64,000 nt of DNA from the NCBI RefSeq assembly GCF_029784155.1, contig NC_073691.1, forward strand, positions 20,116,006-20,180,005. Direction: 5' to 3'. Positions 15,301-27,040 of the stretch are shown here, piece after piece (positions within the stretch are counted from its first letter, which is position 1; each line of letters starts with the position of its first letter). Made by a program: the position numbers and the translations under genes. Under the pieces are notes generated by a model, which worked only from the letters and a program-made list of their open reading frames with translations, had not been told where the DNA came from and searched no databases. The stretch comes from Uranotaenia lowii (Eukaryota; Arthropoda; Insecta; Diptera; Culicidae).

Positions 15301-17534
15301 TTCATGTGGCCTAAATTGAGGTATTCATCCATGAATGCAACGTATTGTAACCTCAAACCTTCATCTCTCGATAATCTTCTCTCCGTTGCTAGAAAACGTC
15401 GCATTGCGATCTCCTTAGACTCGCCCAAATGCGCCAAAACGTCTTCATTTTTCGGTAGCGAAACTGAATAACGACCATCAGAACCGCGGTTAACCTTCTG
15501 CTTGAATAACTCCTCACATTTAGCTTCTTCTGGAGAGTACGAATGGGCTGACTCGATCTCCTCACAGGACCAAAATCGAGCCATTAAGTTTTCTAGGGAT
15601 TCTTCCGACGTGTGGGTATTATAGAGAACCTGAGTGGACTGTATAGGCTTAGAAATCCCTCCACAAACGACCCATCCAAAGACCGAGTGATTTAGCATTG
15701 GTAGATTATCGCCCAGTGCGATCCTTTTCCCACTATCGAAGAAGTCAAAGAAGGATTCGATACCCAAAACTATGTCTACTTCTCCAGACACGTAAAAGGA
15801 AGGATCCGCCAAATGAATTCCTTCTGGAATTTTCCATAAAACAGCATTGATTGAGGTTGTTGGCAAGTTAACTGTCACCCTTGGCAAAACTAAGAACTGC
15901 ATAGAGCGAGTAAACCCAGAATCCCGAGATCGAACAGTGGCTTGAACACGTTGTTTAACTTTTGTGATTGCGTGACCAACTCCAATAACTGATATGTCCA
16001 CCCTTTCCCTCGAAACTCTTAATTTTTGACTTAACCGCTCTGTCAAAAGGTTACTTTCTGATCCAGAATCTAAAAGCGCACGTGCTGAGTATTGATTGCC
16101 GAAATCATCTTCGATAACGACAATTGCAGTTGCCAGAAGAATTTGAGAAGAGTGGTGCTGAGCTGAGTTGCAGGCTTGCACATCGGTAGTGGCTATATTT
16201 AACCCTGGGTTGGCTGATGATTGATGGATTTCCATGGGCTCCGATGATTCTCCTTGGTGTTGTGAATTGGTATGCACCGTTGCGACCTTATCTGCGTTGA
16301 AGCAAACCAAACTATGGTGCCGTCCTTTACAATGACGACAAGAGAACTTGGATCTACATTCTGACGCTCTGTGACCCTTGTTGAAACAATTCCGACACAA
16401 CATATTAATTCGTACCATTTTTTCTCTTTCCGACACGGATAATTTCTGAAACACAGGGCACTGGAATAGGAGATGGTCGGACGAACACACGACGCACAAT
16501 CTGACTGGTGTTTGAACCGAGGTAAAACTTCCCCTTGGATATTGCTTCTGTCTTGTGAAAGGTGTAAACTGCGAAGTTCTTGGCTCTATGGGTTTACTTG
16601 GCAATGACTCCAAAATACGAACCCGTCGTTGAAGGAACTCCGTCATATCGTTGACCGAATCTTGATCCTTGGTTGCTGAGCTTTCTTCCCATCCTCTACG
16701 TGTCGTAGGATCGAGACGTGAGGAGAGAATGTGGACCAACAGGAGATCCTTATAATCCCCTGGCTGAACGATCTGGTCCAGAGTCTGCACAATTCTCTCA
16801 AAACCTTCTAAGAGATTGTGCAGATCGGTAACGGACTCCTTCGTGAGAGTTGGTAGCTGAAAAAGTGCTTGAACCTGACGTTTACGTAGCAGTTTATTAT
16901 TGTTATATCGTTTACACAGCAAATCCCACGCAATCTGGTAATTTCCCCTGGTAATCTTCAATGGATCAATCAATGCCCTTGGTTCTCCCTGGAGGCAGCC
17001 TTTTAAATAGTGGAATTTTTCTACTTCGGGGAGATCGGTCTTCCAGTGAATTAAAGATGTGTACAAGTCTCTGAAACTCAGCCATTCGTCGATATTACCA
17101 TCAAATGTCTGCAGTTTTATTTGGGGTAAGCGCACATGATCTAACGTTGACTGGTTCATGGTTTCATTTCCTCTAACTGTCTGATTTAAGTCCGTTGGTT
17201 CCTGCCTTTCCTTTATTCTTTCCACCAAGAAAGTTTTCGCGAAGTAATAGCGATCATTAAACTCAGCGCCGTCCCTCTCGCTGAAATCCTCCTCTGCCTT
17301 GTAGTCATCATGTGATTGGATCTCGATAATGGTGTCGTTGTATCGCTCCCACAAGCTTTCCAGTTCTTCCAACCGAACTTCAATCGCAGTAGTCACTGAA
17401 TCTTCCTTGAAGTCCTCCACGAAGCGCCAAATGTGGCTCACACCAGTTTGAATCTGCTTCAATTTAGTATTCAGCACCTTCAAGGATGACCCAACTCCTG
17501 CCGCCCTTTTAGTAGTTGACGCAGAAGCCGGCAT
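12309..17534 (-). CDS. BEL/Pao gag-pol polyprotein
   Basis: 1741 codons without interruption from an ATG at 17534. Order of domains: DUF1759 gag-like region (about 137-310); Cys/His zinc knuckles (about 345-415); DUF1758 aspartic protease with LLDSGSESN (near 486); reverse transcriptase with TYMDDV (near 951); peptidase A17/RNase H region with FSDASEKAYGA; integrase H2C2 zinc finger and core, with VDYFGP near 1516, YSDNGTNF near 1583 and GGLWEAAVRS near 1630. The product copies and integrates the element. Only the far C-terminus is broken (see 12079-12297). The linker between protease and RT is rich in Ser/Cys and its DNA repeats TCTGACT-like words. Confidence 0.95.
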   Translation of the reverse strand: MPASASTTKRAAGVGSSLKVLNTKLKQIQTGVSHIWRFVEDFKEDSVTTAIEVRLEELESLWERYNDTIIEIQSHDDYKAEEDFSERDGAEFNDRYYFAKTFLVERIKERQEPTDLNQTVRGNETMNQSTLDHVRLPQIKLQTFDGNIDEWLSFRDLYTSLIHWKTDLPEVEKFHYLKGCLQGEPRALIDPLKITRGNYQIAWDLLCKRYNNNKLLRKRQVQALFQLPTLTKESVTDLHNLLEGFERIVQTLDQIVQPGDYKDLLLVHILSSRLDPTTRRGWEESSATKDQDSVNDMTEFLQRRVRILESLPSKPIEPRTSQFTPFTRQKQYPRGSFTSVQTPVRLCVVCSSDHLLFQCPVFQKLSVSEREKMVRINMLCRNCFNKGHRASECRSKFSCRHCKGRHHSLVCFNADKVATVHTNSQHQGESSEPMEIHQSSANPGLNIATTDVQACNSAQHHSSQILLATAIVVIEDDFGNQYSARALLDSGSESNLLTERLSQKLRVSRERVDISVIGVGHAITKVKQRVQATVRSRDSGFTRSMQFLVLPRVTVNLPTTSINAVLWKIPEGIHLADPSFYVSGEVDIVLGIESFFDFFDSGKRIALGDNLPMLNHSVFGWVVCGGISKPIQSTQVLYNTHTSEESLENLMARFWSCEEIESAHSYSPEEAKCEELFKQKVNRGSDGRYSVSLPKNEDVLAHLGESKEIAMRRFLATERRLSRDEGLRLQYVAFMDEYLNLGHMKQIDESDLNLCQISEVKESVCDENVNPGLRSRFTSAQPSEFESDCSKRSVSKSDCVRNSVLSQKSVKRCFLPHHPVVKEASTTTKVRVVFDASCKTSSGVSLNDALYAGPVVQEDLRSIILRCRTKHIMVVADVEKMFRQIKIDSNDSPLQSILWRSSPSEIIRTYELCTITYGTKPAPFLATRTLQKLAADEGHKFPLASQAILQDTYMDDVITGANTLQEAERLACELEGLMAAGGFRLRKYASNCPEALKSIAEENLALKQTEGIILDPDPTVKTLGLTWMPTSDVFAFQFVIPPLEENTILTKRRILSIIATLFDPLGLIGATITTAKVYMQVLWTLRNENDQRLDWDQPVPFTVGEQWKNFHGNLHLLNNIRIPRCVVLPQPTLVEIHCFSDASEKAYGACLYIRSQNRQGQFMVRLLTSKSRVAPLKTQSIARLELCGALHAAELMDQVKKSLKIECKTFFWTDSTCVLHWLNSAPTNWNTFVANRVSKIQIITANCSWNHVAGKQNPADLISRGISPEAIVNNDFWWKGPEWLSKETEHWPCSHPISEAGEEERKRKVVANPVAEDSPFSRWFISHFSSYTTLVRSTAIWLRLMKLLRKRAEIQNGYLRASEIKESENVLVRLVQKESFPEEISQLQKGQTVTRKSPLRWFNPFFQDNLIKLGGRLKHSNEPEGFKHPLALPARHPFTELLFEYYHKRLLHAGPQLLLCAVRQRFWPLGGRSVVRNIVHKCIKCFRAKPSPVEQFMGELPKERVTQSRPFSKTGVDYFGPIYIRPGPRKPATKAYVALFVCLATKAVHLELVSDLSTDRFLQSLRRFLARWGMVTDIYSDNGTNFVGAKNYLRELLTLMKSTQHRETISKHCANEGIQWHLNPPRAPHFGGLWEAAVRSAKYHLLRVMGDHALSFEDMQTLLVQIEACLNSRPLTPQSDDPNDLEPLTPAHFWLGSSLQGLPEYDFSQMPTNRLSQSQIVRKKLQERIFITAAGSNEAME

Positions 17535-17587
17535 TGCTGTTGTTCAAAATATCACTGACACGTACAAGAATATGACAGACTCAAACT

Positions 17588-17790
17588 GACCAATTTGAAC
17601 CCAAATTGAACCAAATCTGACTCAATCAGACAATTTGTACCAAGATTGTACCAAATCCAACTCAATCTGACAATTTGTACCAAAATTGTACACAATCCGA
17701 CTCAATCTGACAATATGTACCGAAAATTTCCCAAATGTGATCAAATCTTACAATTTGTACCAATACTGTACCAAATCTGACACAACTGAC
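17588..17790. repeat. About 40-bp degenerate tandem repeat in the BEL leader
   Basis: Five imperfect units built on GACAATTTGTACC...TTGTACC...AATCTGACTCAATCT lie just upstream (minus-strand sense) of the gag-pol ATG. Spacing is close to 40 bp. Repeats of this kind are common in LTR-element leaders; the function is unknown. Confidence 0.75.
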
Positions 17791-18851
17791 AATTTATTTT
17801 CGTCTAAACTTCTTTAAAATTCATCAACTCAGTAGCAGTAACACAATAGCTCAAAGTTCAGACAATTACAGCTATCTCAAACTCAAATTCTTACAAATAA
17901 TGTCTTACAGTTCCCCACACAATTTGTAGTGTTCAGACTCAATCCACAACATATAATTCATAAAGTGATTAATTTCCTTCTATTTTACCGATTTTTCATA
18001 AATCCGAGCGAAATTCTATACCAATCTTGCAAATTCCCGACCGCTGATTAGTCTTTATTGCCCAGTGTGCCACACTTCTTATTCAAAGTCGACAAAACTC
18101 AAATAACTAGTTTATAACAATAGTATCAAATGAGCGCAACATCCAATCAAGTAAAGTCCAAAATCTGAGCAATCAATAAATCGAACAATAAATTTGCAGC
18201 TTACTGTAAGAAGCGATCCATACTCAAATTCGCACAACGGGAAAATCTCCAAAATTATCGGTCAAAATAATCGCACCGGCAGAGCAATTAACACAACGAA
18301 ATTAGATACCACAGTGTAGACTCGATTCTTCCGACTTAACCGACCAATAATCAAAATAAAAACTTCAGACACAGGCTGACAATTTGAGCAAAGGCCCAGT
18401 GGCCAATGACATCAGGGATATGGTAGTTGAAGAGGATGCGTACCCAGATTATTATCTTATATAAATAATAGTGTAAATTGTATTTTCCAACACCAAAATT
18501 TTGATACATTTACCCAAAGTCCAACAGGTTGTATCTGGCTATTCACACTCTGGCCGTCTTCGAGTGGGATATGGGATATGGGTAAGGAACCTGACCAGGT
18601 ACTCCAGAGATGCTACGGTGACCAGGGATTGGGATGATGCCTTCCAGGCTCCGGGATGCGATAACCTTCCTTTGTGGGATGATCGATGCTCAGGCTGCGT
18701 TGCAATGGCGAATTCCCAAGCCAAGCTTGACTTCCAATGGCGGATGGCTTATTGTTCCATGGGTTGAATGGGTTGTTGAGCCGTACAAAATGGCAACGGT
18801 GTCCTTTTCGAGCGTCCCTCCGGCGTGCACATCCGGTTCGAAGGACCAAAA
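17791..18851 (-). other. BEL/Pao 5' leader
   Basis: About 1 kb of non-coding interior between the leader repeats and the 5' LTR. It is AT-rich up to about 18480 and more GC-rich up to the LTR. Short frames on both strands at 18500-18970 show no domain. The primer binding site abuts the LTR at 18851. Confidence 0.6.
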
Positions 18852-19328
18852 TGTAGGATTCGACCACGGCTTACCGGACAAATCGAGGGCTCACTGTAGG
18901 TGCAGGCTTCCGTTGATCAATCGAATCCAACATCGATGGCTGTGCTGGGCTAGCTGGGGCGCTTGGTGATGATAGGCTAGTTGGCGGCTCGTCTACGCTC
19001 CTATGGCTTCTATCCGGATCGTCTTGGAGTGGTCATCGGTACAACACAAAAATCACAACCGGGTTTCAAATAACATTTACAAACTACATGTATTTTAACA
19101 TCTAACAGAGAACAATTAAACTAACATAAAACGTAAGGCGAAGTTCTGCCTGTTCACTCGGTGGCTGACGATGGGATAATAATTTTTCGTCTCTGCTGCT
19201 GACTGTTCTTCGTGTCGGTAAACAATTGCCGACGCGCTGTTCGGTCCGTCGCGACGCCGATAGTTGTGTGTATGGCCCACTGTTTCAAATTCGGTAGGCC
19301 TTGATAGTTGATGCTGGCAGTTGCAACA
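18852..19328 (-). repeat. 5' LTR of the BEL/Pao element
   Basis: 477 bp, almost identical to the 3' LTR and of the same length, suggesting recent insertion or homogenisation. It is followed at higher coordinates by 23 bp (19329-19351) also found inside the 3' end of the element, then by TTTTGCTGACACAT, the block that precedes each GACA array. Confidence 0.88.
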
Positions 19329-19397
19329 GTTGACTCGCAATCTCTCGGAGATTGTTTTGCTGACACATAAACTTTCTCATTATTTCTCAACGCAGAC

Positions 19398-22068
<2,671 letters not shown>

Positions 22069-22380
22069 CTTACCAACAAGAGGAGTGGTACAAGTGGTCA
22101 CCTCGAGTCATTACGAGGAGAGGTCAGATTTCAAGTCGTTAAAGGAGAGATCGAGCCTTGAATCGTGCAGAGGAGAGGTAAACCTCGAGTCGATGCGAGG
22201 AGGGGTCGGATCTCAAGTCGTTAGAGGAGAGATCAGGCCTCAAGTCGCGAAGAGGAGAGGTTTGTGTGGGAATCTAGAGTCATTGCGAGGAGATGTCGGT
22301 TCTCAAGTCGTTAGAGGAGAGTTCAGGCGTCGAGTCGTAAGGATGAGAGGTTTTGCTGAAAGTGGTCTCGTTAATGAGTA
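22069..22380 (+). repeat. About 30-bp degenerate repeats in an R1-like element
   Basis: Repeated AGGAGAGGTCAGGCCTC...GAGTCGT words, roughly every 30 bp, continuing a pattern that starts before the copy B boundary. A related set occurs in the opposite orientation at about 55940-56130 within another R1-like copy, so this appears to belong to that LINE family. Confidence 0.65.
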
Positions 22381-22637
22381 TTGCCTTGGAGCGCATTAGC
22401 GAGAATAGACCTCCCACTATTGAAGTATAGTGTACTAAACAGTTCGAGGTGGGAACCAGGTCTGCGGCCCCAGTTGGAGTTTAGTGAGTAGGGGGTATAC
22501 TCGGAGTATATCATGAGTCTTCCCATTGTACCCATGGACCCTGAGTAGCAAACTGGGGGGACGCGGTGGCTCGCCGTGCCTTGGAATACAATCCGTAAAC
22601 CGGGATTTACCACCTGTGGTTACCAACTAAAAAAAAA
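22381..22637 (+). mobile_element. R1-like LINE 3' end with poly(A)
   Basis: Non-coding sequence ending in a run of A (22628-22636). The words GACGCGGTGGCTCGCC and CCTTGGAATACAATCCGT recur in reverse at 55690-55740, where they also precede an A-rich end. This marks the 3' end of a shared LINE family. Reading from 21576, the copy looks internally deleted: an ORF1-like piece is joined directly to the 3' region. Confidence 0.7.
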
Positions 22638-22638
22638 G

Positions 22639-23345
22639 CATTCGGCTGCAGCAGCAAACGCCGCACTTAGTTGTGGGCGGCTAAAGGTGGGATGGTCGAT
22701 CTGTCAGATATTCATCCTCCAGCAACCGGACATGTGCTTAAAGTGTTTGTAGTTCGGCCACAAGTCGTTCGACTGCACTGGGACGGGCAGAAGCGGCATA
22801 TGCCATCAACGCAAGTAAGAGGGCACGTTTCAAGCAGTTTCACCGTAACGCCAACGACTGTCCATAGGGTGATGCCTATCGGACAGTCATGGGCAGAACT
22901 AAAAGTGGGGTTGCACCATCTGAAACGTGCCCGGGCCAACAGTCCCGTATGACTAGGACACCAGGCAGCGCCGGAGAACGGAAAACGATGGAAGAACTTC
23001 GCGAGATCGCCAAATCTCTCAAACCGAGGAAGGCCCCCGGACCGGACGGCATTCCGAACGTCACAGTGAAGGCCGCGATCAGGGAGTTCCCCGATATGTT
23101 CCGGACATCGTTGCAACGATACGGGACGGAAGGGGTTTTCCTTGACACGTGGAAACGGCAGAAACTCGTCCTTCTGCCAAAACCGGGTAAGCCTCCAGGA
23201 GACCCATCGGCGTATCGGCCGATCTGTTTACTGGATACAGCGGGTGAGTCAGGTCCTGGAGAAGGTGATTCAGAGCCGACTTCAGAGATACACTGAAAGC
23301 GAGGGCGGGCTCTCGGAAAAACAGTTGGGTTTCCGTAGAGGTCTT
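22639..23345 (+). pseudogene. R1-like LINE reverse transcriptase fragment
   Basis: Starts immediately after the poly(A) of the preceding element. A frame at 22889-23296 contains LKPRKAPGPDGIPN, WKRQKLVLLPKPGKPPGD and YRPICLLDTAG, the N-terminal RT signature of R1-clade LINEs. Near 23235 the reading shifts to another frame (VLEKVIQSRLQRYTE, LSEKQLGFRRGLSTV), so it is frameshifted. The similarity stops about 23345, before the catalytic YxDD, so it is a dead fragment. Confidence 0.8.
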
Positions 23346-23604
23346 AGTACAGTAAGCAGTCCTAGAGATGGTAAGCTATTCCCAAGCCCCATTTATTTGG
23401 ATTTTTGTGCAATTTTGATGGTTCTTGTCAATCACGGAGGAGCAACTACTGAAATGCACGGTTTATCTAAGCTGAAGCTCAAGCTCATTCATTTGTATGC
23501 CTTGTATATGAGAAATATCAAATCTTTTTTTTAACGACCAAAACGTAGATTTTGATAGGAAAGCTACATATATCTGAATAAGTTATTAATTTTTGTTTTC
23601 TACC
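23346..23604. other. Unique DNA 3' of LRR gene 2
   Basis: AT-rich sequence between the RT fragment and the gene 2 stop codon. No feature beyond the presumed 3' UTR of gene 2; I see no clear AATAAA on the minus strand close to the stop. Confidence 0.5.
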
Positions 23605-24721
23605 CTAAGGCAACCTGCAGTTGCTAGGTTTCGTTTCGAATAGGGCACTCGATAATCTGCAGGCTAGACGATCCAGACCTTCGCACCGTTCCAGATTGTT
23701 TCCATTTAAATCAATGCGTTTCAGTGTTGGCAAGTCCAATTTCAGCAGCTCTTCGACGCTCTTCAAGCGATTGTAGCTTAAATGGATCGATACCAGCGAT
23801 GGCAGTTGAATGGATTTGTCAGTCGTCACTGTCAGAAGTTTATTGTGGCTCAGATACAGTATCTCCAAATCAACGAAGCCCTTGAAAATGTTGAAATCGA
23901 ACGATTTTAGTTGATTGTAGCGCAACATTAGATACCTAAGGGTTTTGAATTTGTTTAGTTCGTACGGAATCGTTGTCAGCTGATTGTGGTCAAGTTGCAA
24001 AGTTCGAAGACTCGGGAAATTCCACCTCGATACATCCAGTTCCGTCAAGTTGCAATTCACAATATGCAGAAATCTTAATTTTTCCGATAAAACTGCTTCC
24101 GTTGCTATTAGTTCAACTTGAGGCATTTGACTTATGAACAGTTCTTGTAAGGGAAGATTGTTCAACAAGCTCAGATCTAGTTGGACAAAATTCAAATTAG
24201 TCAAACCTAGTTGCTCTAGTTTGGTAAGGTTTTTAATGCCCTCAGGAAGTCTCGTCAATGGTGTCGCAATTATTCTGAGACCCTGAAGGTTGTCAATCCC
24301 TGCATATGATATGTCGACAGACTCGGCGTTACAGTTTACTATTTCAACCGCCTCGCAGTATACCGGAATGTACAGAACGTTGGATCGAACATTGGTAATT
24401 TGCAATGCCAATGCTTGGGCAGCTAGCAAATCCATCAACTCAGGAGTGCAGCCTTTGATATCGAGATCATCCAAATGGGTGAGCAAAATGCATGGTAGTA
24501 CCAATTGCGGTGGCCATTTAAACGAAGAATTCACTTTTTCAACATCGATGGTATGTGTTTCGCCACCGTAAAGGGTGATTTTCGTCGAAATCGGTAGAAA
24601 ATTCAACATCAATGATCTGAAATATTGAACAATAATTAATAGGTAATAATCACTCTGATTCTTGCTTTTTCCAAACTCACATAGTTGCACAAGTGCAGCG
24701 AAGTCCTGTCAAATATAACAT
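23605..24721 (-). CDS. Secreted LRR protein, gene 2 (subfamily A)
   Basis: Exon 1 24681-24721, intron 24617-24680 (GTGAGT...ATTTCAG, 64 bp, phase 2), exon 2 23605-24616; 350 aa. An uninterrupted frame reads through the intron, but a perfect donor and acceptor plus the match to genes 1, 3 and 4 favour splicing. The spliced N-terminus is hydrophobic (about residues 9-23) and leads into PISTKITLYGG. FKWP lies near residue 45. LRRs follow from about 110 to 320 (LDLSLLNNLPL, LHIVDCNLTELD, LDHNQLTTIP). The C-terminus is shorter than in gene 1 and ends soon after a KPSNC motif, so the cap may have one Cys fewer. Predicted secreted; function unknown. Confidence 0.85.
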
Positions 24722-24733
24722 TTCGAGGTCAAA
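24722..24733 (-). promoter_or_regulatory. Conserved pre-ATG motif, gene 2
   Basis: Minus strand TTTGACCTCGAA directly before the ATG; same slot and consensus as in genes 1, 3 and 4. Confidence 0.4.
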
Positions 24734-25541
24734 TAATCGATTTGGCCTGCGCAAGCTAGTTTATCATTTTCCCAAATCAAATTGGGTGTGACAAAGGATA
24801 AGGTGGTTCAAAGCAGCCGCATGTTTCAAATAAAATTTCTGGGAAATCATTTTGAAAATAATTGAAAAATTTGAAGTAGAACGCTCCCTCTCAAACCCAC
24901 GAAACTTGGTTTTGATTTATTAAGGAGTGCTTTACTCTCTTTAATTATTTTTCTGAATTTTAAAACAAAAAGTTTTAGGGACCCTAAATGTTTTCAAGTT
25001 TAAGCTGTCTTCTCAACTCGCTTGAAATTTTAATCGATTTTTTAAGGCTGTCCTCTCAACTCGCCTTTCAATCTTAAGCTGTCCTCTGAACTCGTTTGAA
25101 ATTTTAATCGATTTTATTAGATGGTCTTCTCAATCCGCCTGTCCTCTCAAAATGCTTGAAATTTTTATCGATTTTTTTTTCTGGCTATACTCTAAACTCG
25201 CCTTTGAATTGCAAGCTGTCCTCTCAACTCGGTTTCCAATTTAAGGATGTCCTCTCAAATAGTTTGAAGTTGTGCCCTTTATGGCTCGCTTAAGATTTTA
25301 TTTTTATTCTTCTTCTATTCTCAACCGACTTGAAAATTGGGCTAACTTAGATTAAAGTTTCGGCATTGCTTCATAACCCACTCATTCGCAAAAACTGGTA
25401 ATTTTTCACTAATGACACGTTTCCTTTCTTCCACTTTGATCGAAAAGCTTTCGAGAATTTTCCAACAGTGTTGCTTTTTTCATGAACAACTTTAATCATA
25501 ATGGGTAATCTTATAACTCATTTATTTAGTATTTTTTTAGC
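24734..25541. repeat. Divergent intergenic region with degenerate CTGTCCTCTCAACTCG repeats
   Basis: Upstream DNA of gene 2. Between about 25002 and 25260, imperfect copies of CTGTCCTCTCAACTCGC followed by TTGAAATTTTAATCGATTT recur about every 40-60 bp. The remainder is unique AT-rich sequence with no gene. Confidence 0.6.
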
Positions 25542-27040
25542 AATGACAAAATTGACAAAACTGAAAAAAACATACAAAATTGATAAAATTGACAAAATTG
25601 ACAAAATTGACAAAATTGACAAAATTGACAAAATTGACAAAATTGACAAAATTGACAAAATTGACAAAATTGACAAAATTGACAAAATTGACACAATTGA
25701 CAAAATTGACAAAATTGACAAAATTGACAAAATTGACAAAATTGACCAAATTGACTAAATTGACAAAATTGACAAAATTGACAAAATTGACAAAATTGAC
25801 AAAATTGACAAAATTGACAAAATTGACAAAATTGACAAAATTGACAAAATTGACAAAATTGACAAAATTGACAAAATTGACAAAATTGACAAAATTGACA
25901 AAATTGACAAAATTGACAAAATTGACAAAATTGACAAAATTGACAAAATTGACAAAATTGTCAAAATTGACAAAATTGTCAAAATTGTCAAAATTGACAA
26001 AATTGACAAAATTGACAAAATTGACAAAATTGACAAAATTGACAAAATTGACAAAATTGACAAAATTGACAAAATTGACAAAATTGACTAAATTGACAAA
26101 ATTGACAAAATTGACAAAATTGACCAAATTGACAAAATTGACAAAATTCACTAAATTCACTAAATTGACAAAATTGACAAAATTGACAAAATTGACAAAA
26201 TTGACAAAATTGACGAAATTGACAAAATTGACACAATTGACAATCTTGAGAAAATTGACAAAATTGATAAAATTGACAAAATTGACAAAATTGACAAAAT
26301 TGACAAAATTGACAAAATTGACAAAATTGACAAAATTGACAAAATTGACCAAATTGACAAAATTGACAAAATTGACAAAATTCACTAAATTCACAAAATT
26401 GACAAAATTGACAAAATTGACAAAATTGACAAAATTGACAAAATTAACAAAATTGACAAAATTGACAAAAGTTTTAAAAAAATTGACAAAATTGACAAAA
26501 GTGACAAAATTGACAAAATTGACAAAATTGACAAAATTGACAAAATTGACAAAATTGACAAAATTGACAAAATTGACAAAATTGACAAAATTGACAAAAT
26601 TGACAAAATTGACAAAATTGACAAAATTGACAAAATTGACAAAATTGACAAAATTGACAAAATTGACAAAATTGACAAAATTGACAAAATTGACAAAATT
26701 GACAAAATTGACAAATTTGACAAAATTGACAAAATTGACAAAATTGACAAAATTGACAAAATTGATAAATTTGACAAATTTGACAAAAAATGACAAAATT
26801 GACAAAATTGACAAAATTGACAAAATTGACCAAATTGACAAAATTGACAAAATTGACAAAATTGACAAAATTGACAAAATTGGCAAAATTGACAAAATTG
26901 ACAAAATTGGCAAAATTGACAAAATTGACAAAATTGATAAAATTGACAAAATTGACAAAGTGACAAAATTGACAAAATTGACAAAATTGACAAAATTGAC
27001 AAAATTGACAAAATTGACAAAAAAAATTCTACAAAACTGA
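25542..27040. repeat. 9-bp minisatellite (TTGACAAAA)n
   Basis: About 160 units of TTGACAAAA with scattered point variants (for example TTGTCAAAA near 25960-25990, TTCACTAAA near 26150 and TTGGCAAAA near 26880-26910). Because 9 is a multiple of 3, several frames stay open on both strands (KLT, ILS, FVN repeats); none is a gene. It lies between the heads of genes 2 and 3. Confidence 0.98.

Larger units (their letters stand above)
11464..19328 (-). mobile_element. BEL/Pao LTR retrotransposon
   Basis: A 7.9-kb element on the minus strand with 477-bp LTRs at both ends (11464-11940 and 18852-19328), both with TGT...ACA termini. Directly inside the 5' LTR the minus strand reads TGGTCCTTCGAACCGGAT, a plausible primer binding site. 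It encodes one long gag-pol frame (12309-17534) and a separated C-terminal piece (12079-12297). No target-site duplication is visible: the left flank is R1-like sequence ending in GGCCC, while the right flank (19329-19351) repeats 23 bp of the element's own interior. The right edge is therefore rearranged. Confidence 0.9.

Noticed and set aside
18501..18969. Several short frames on both strands in the BEL leader
   Set aside because: They lie inside the element between the 5' LTR and gag, overlap each other, and show no domain.
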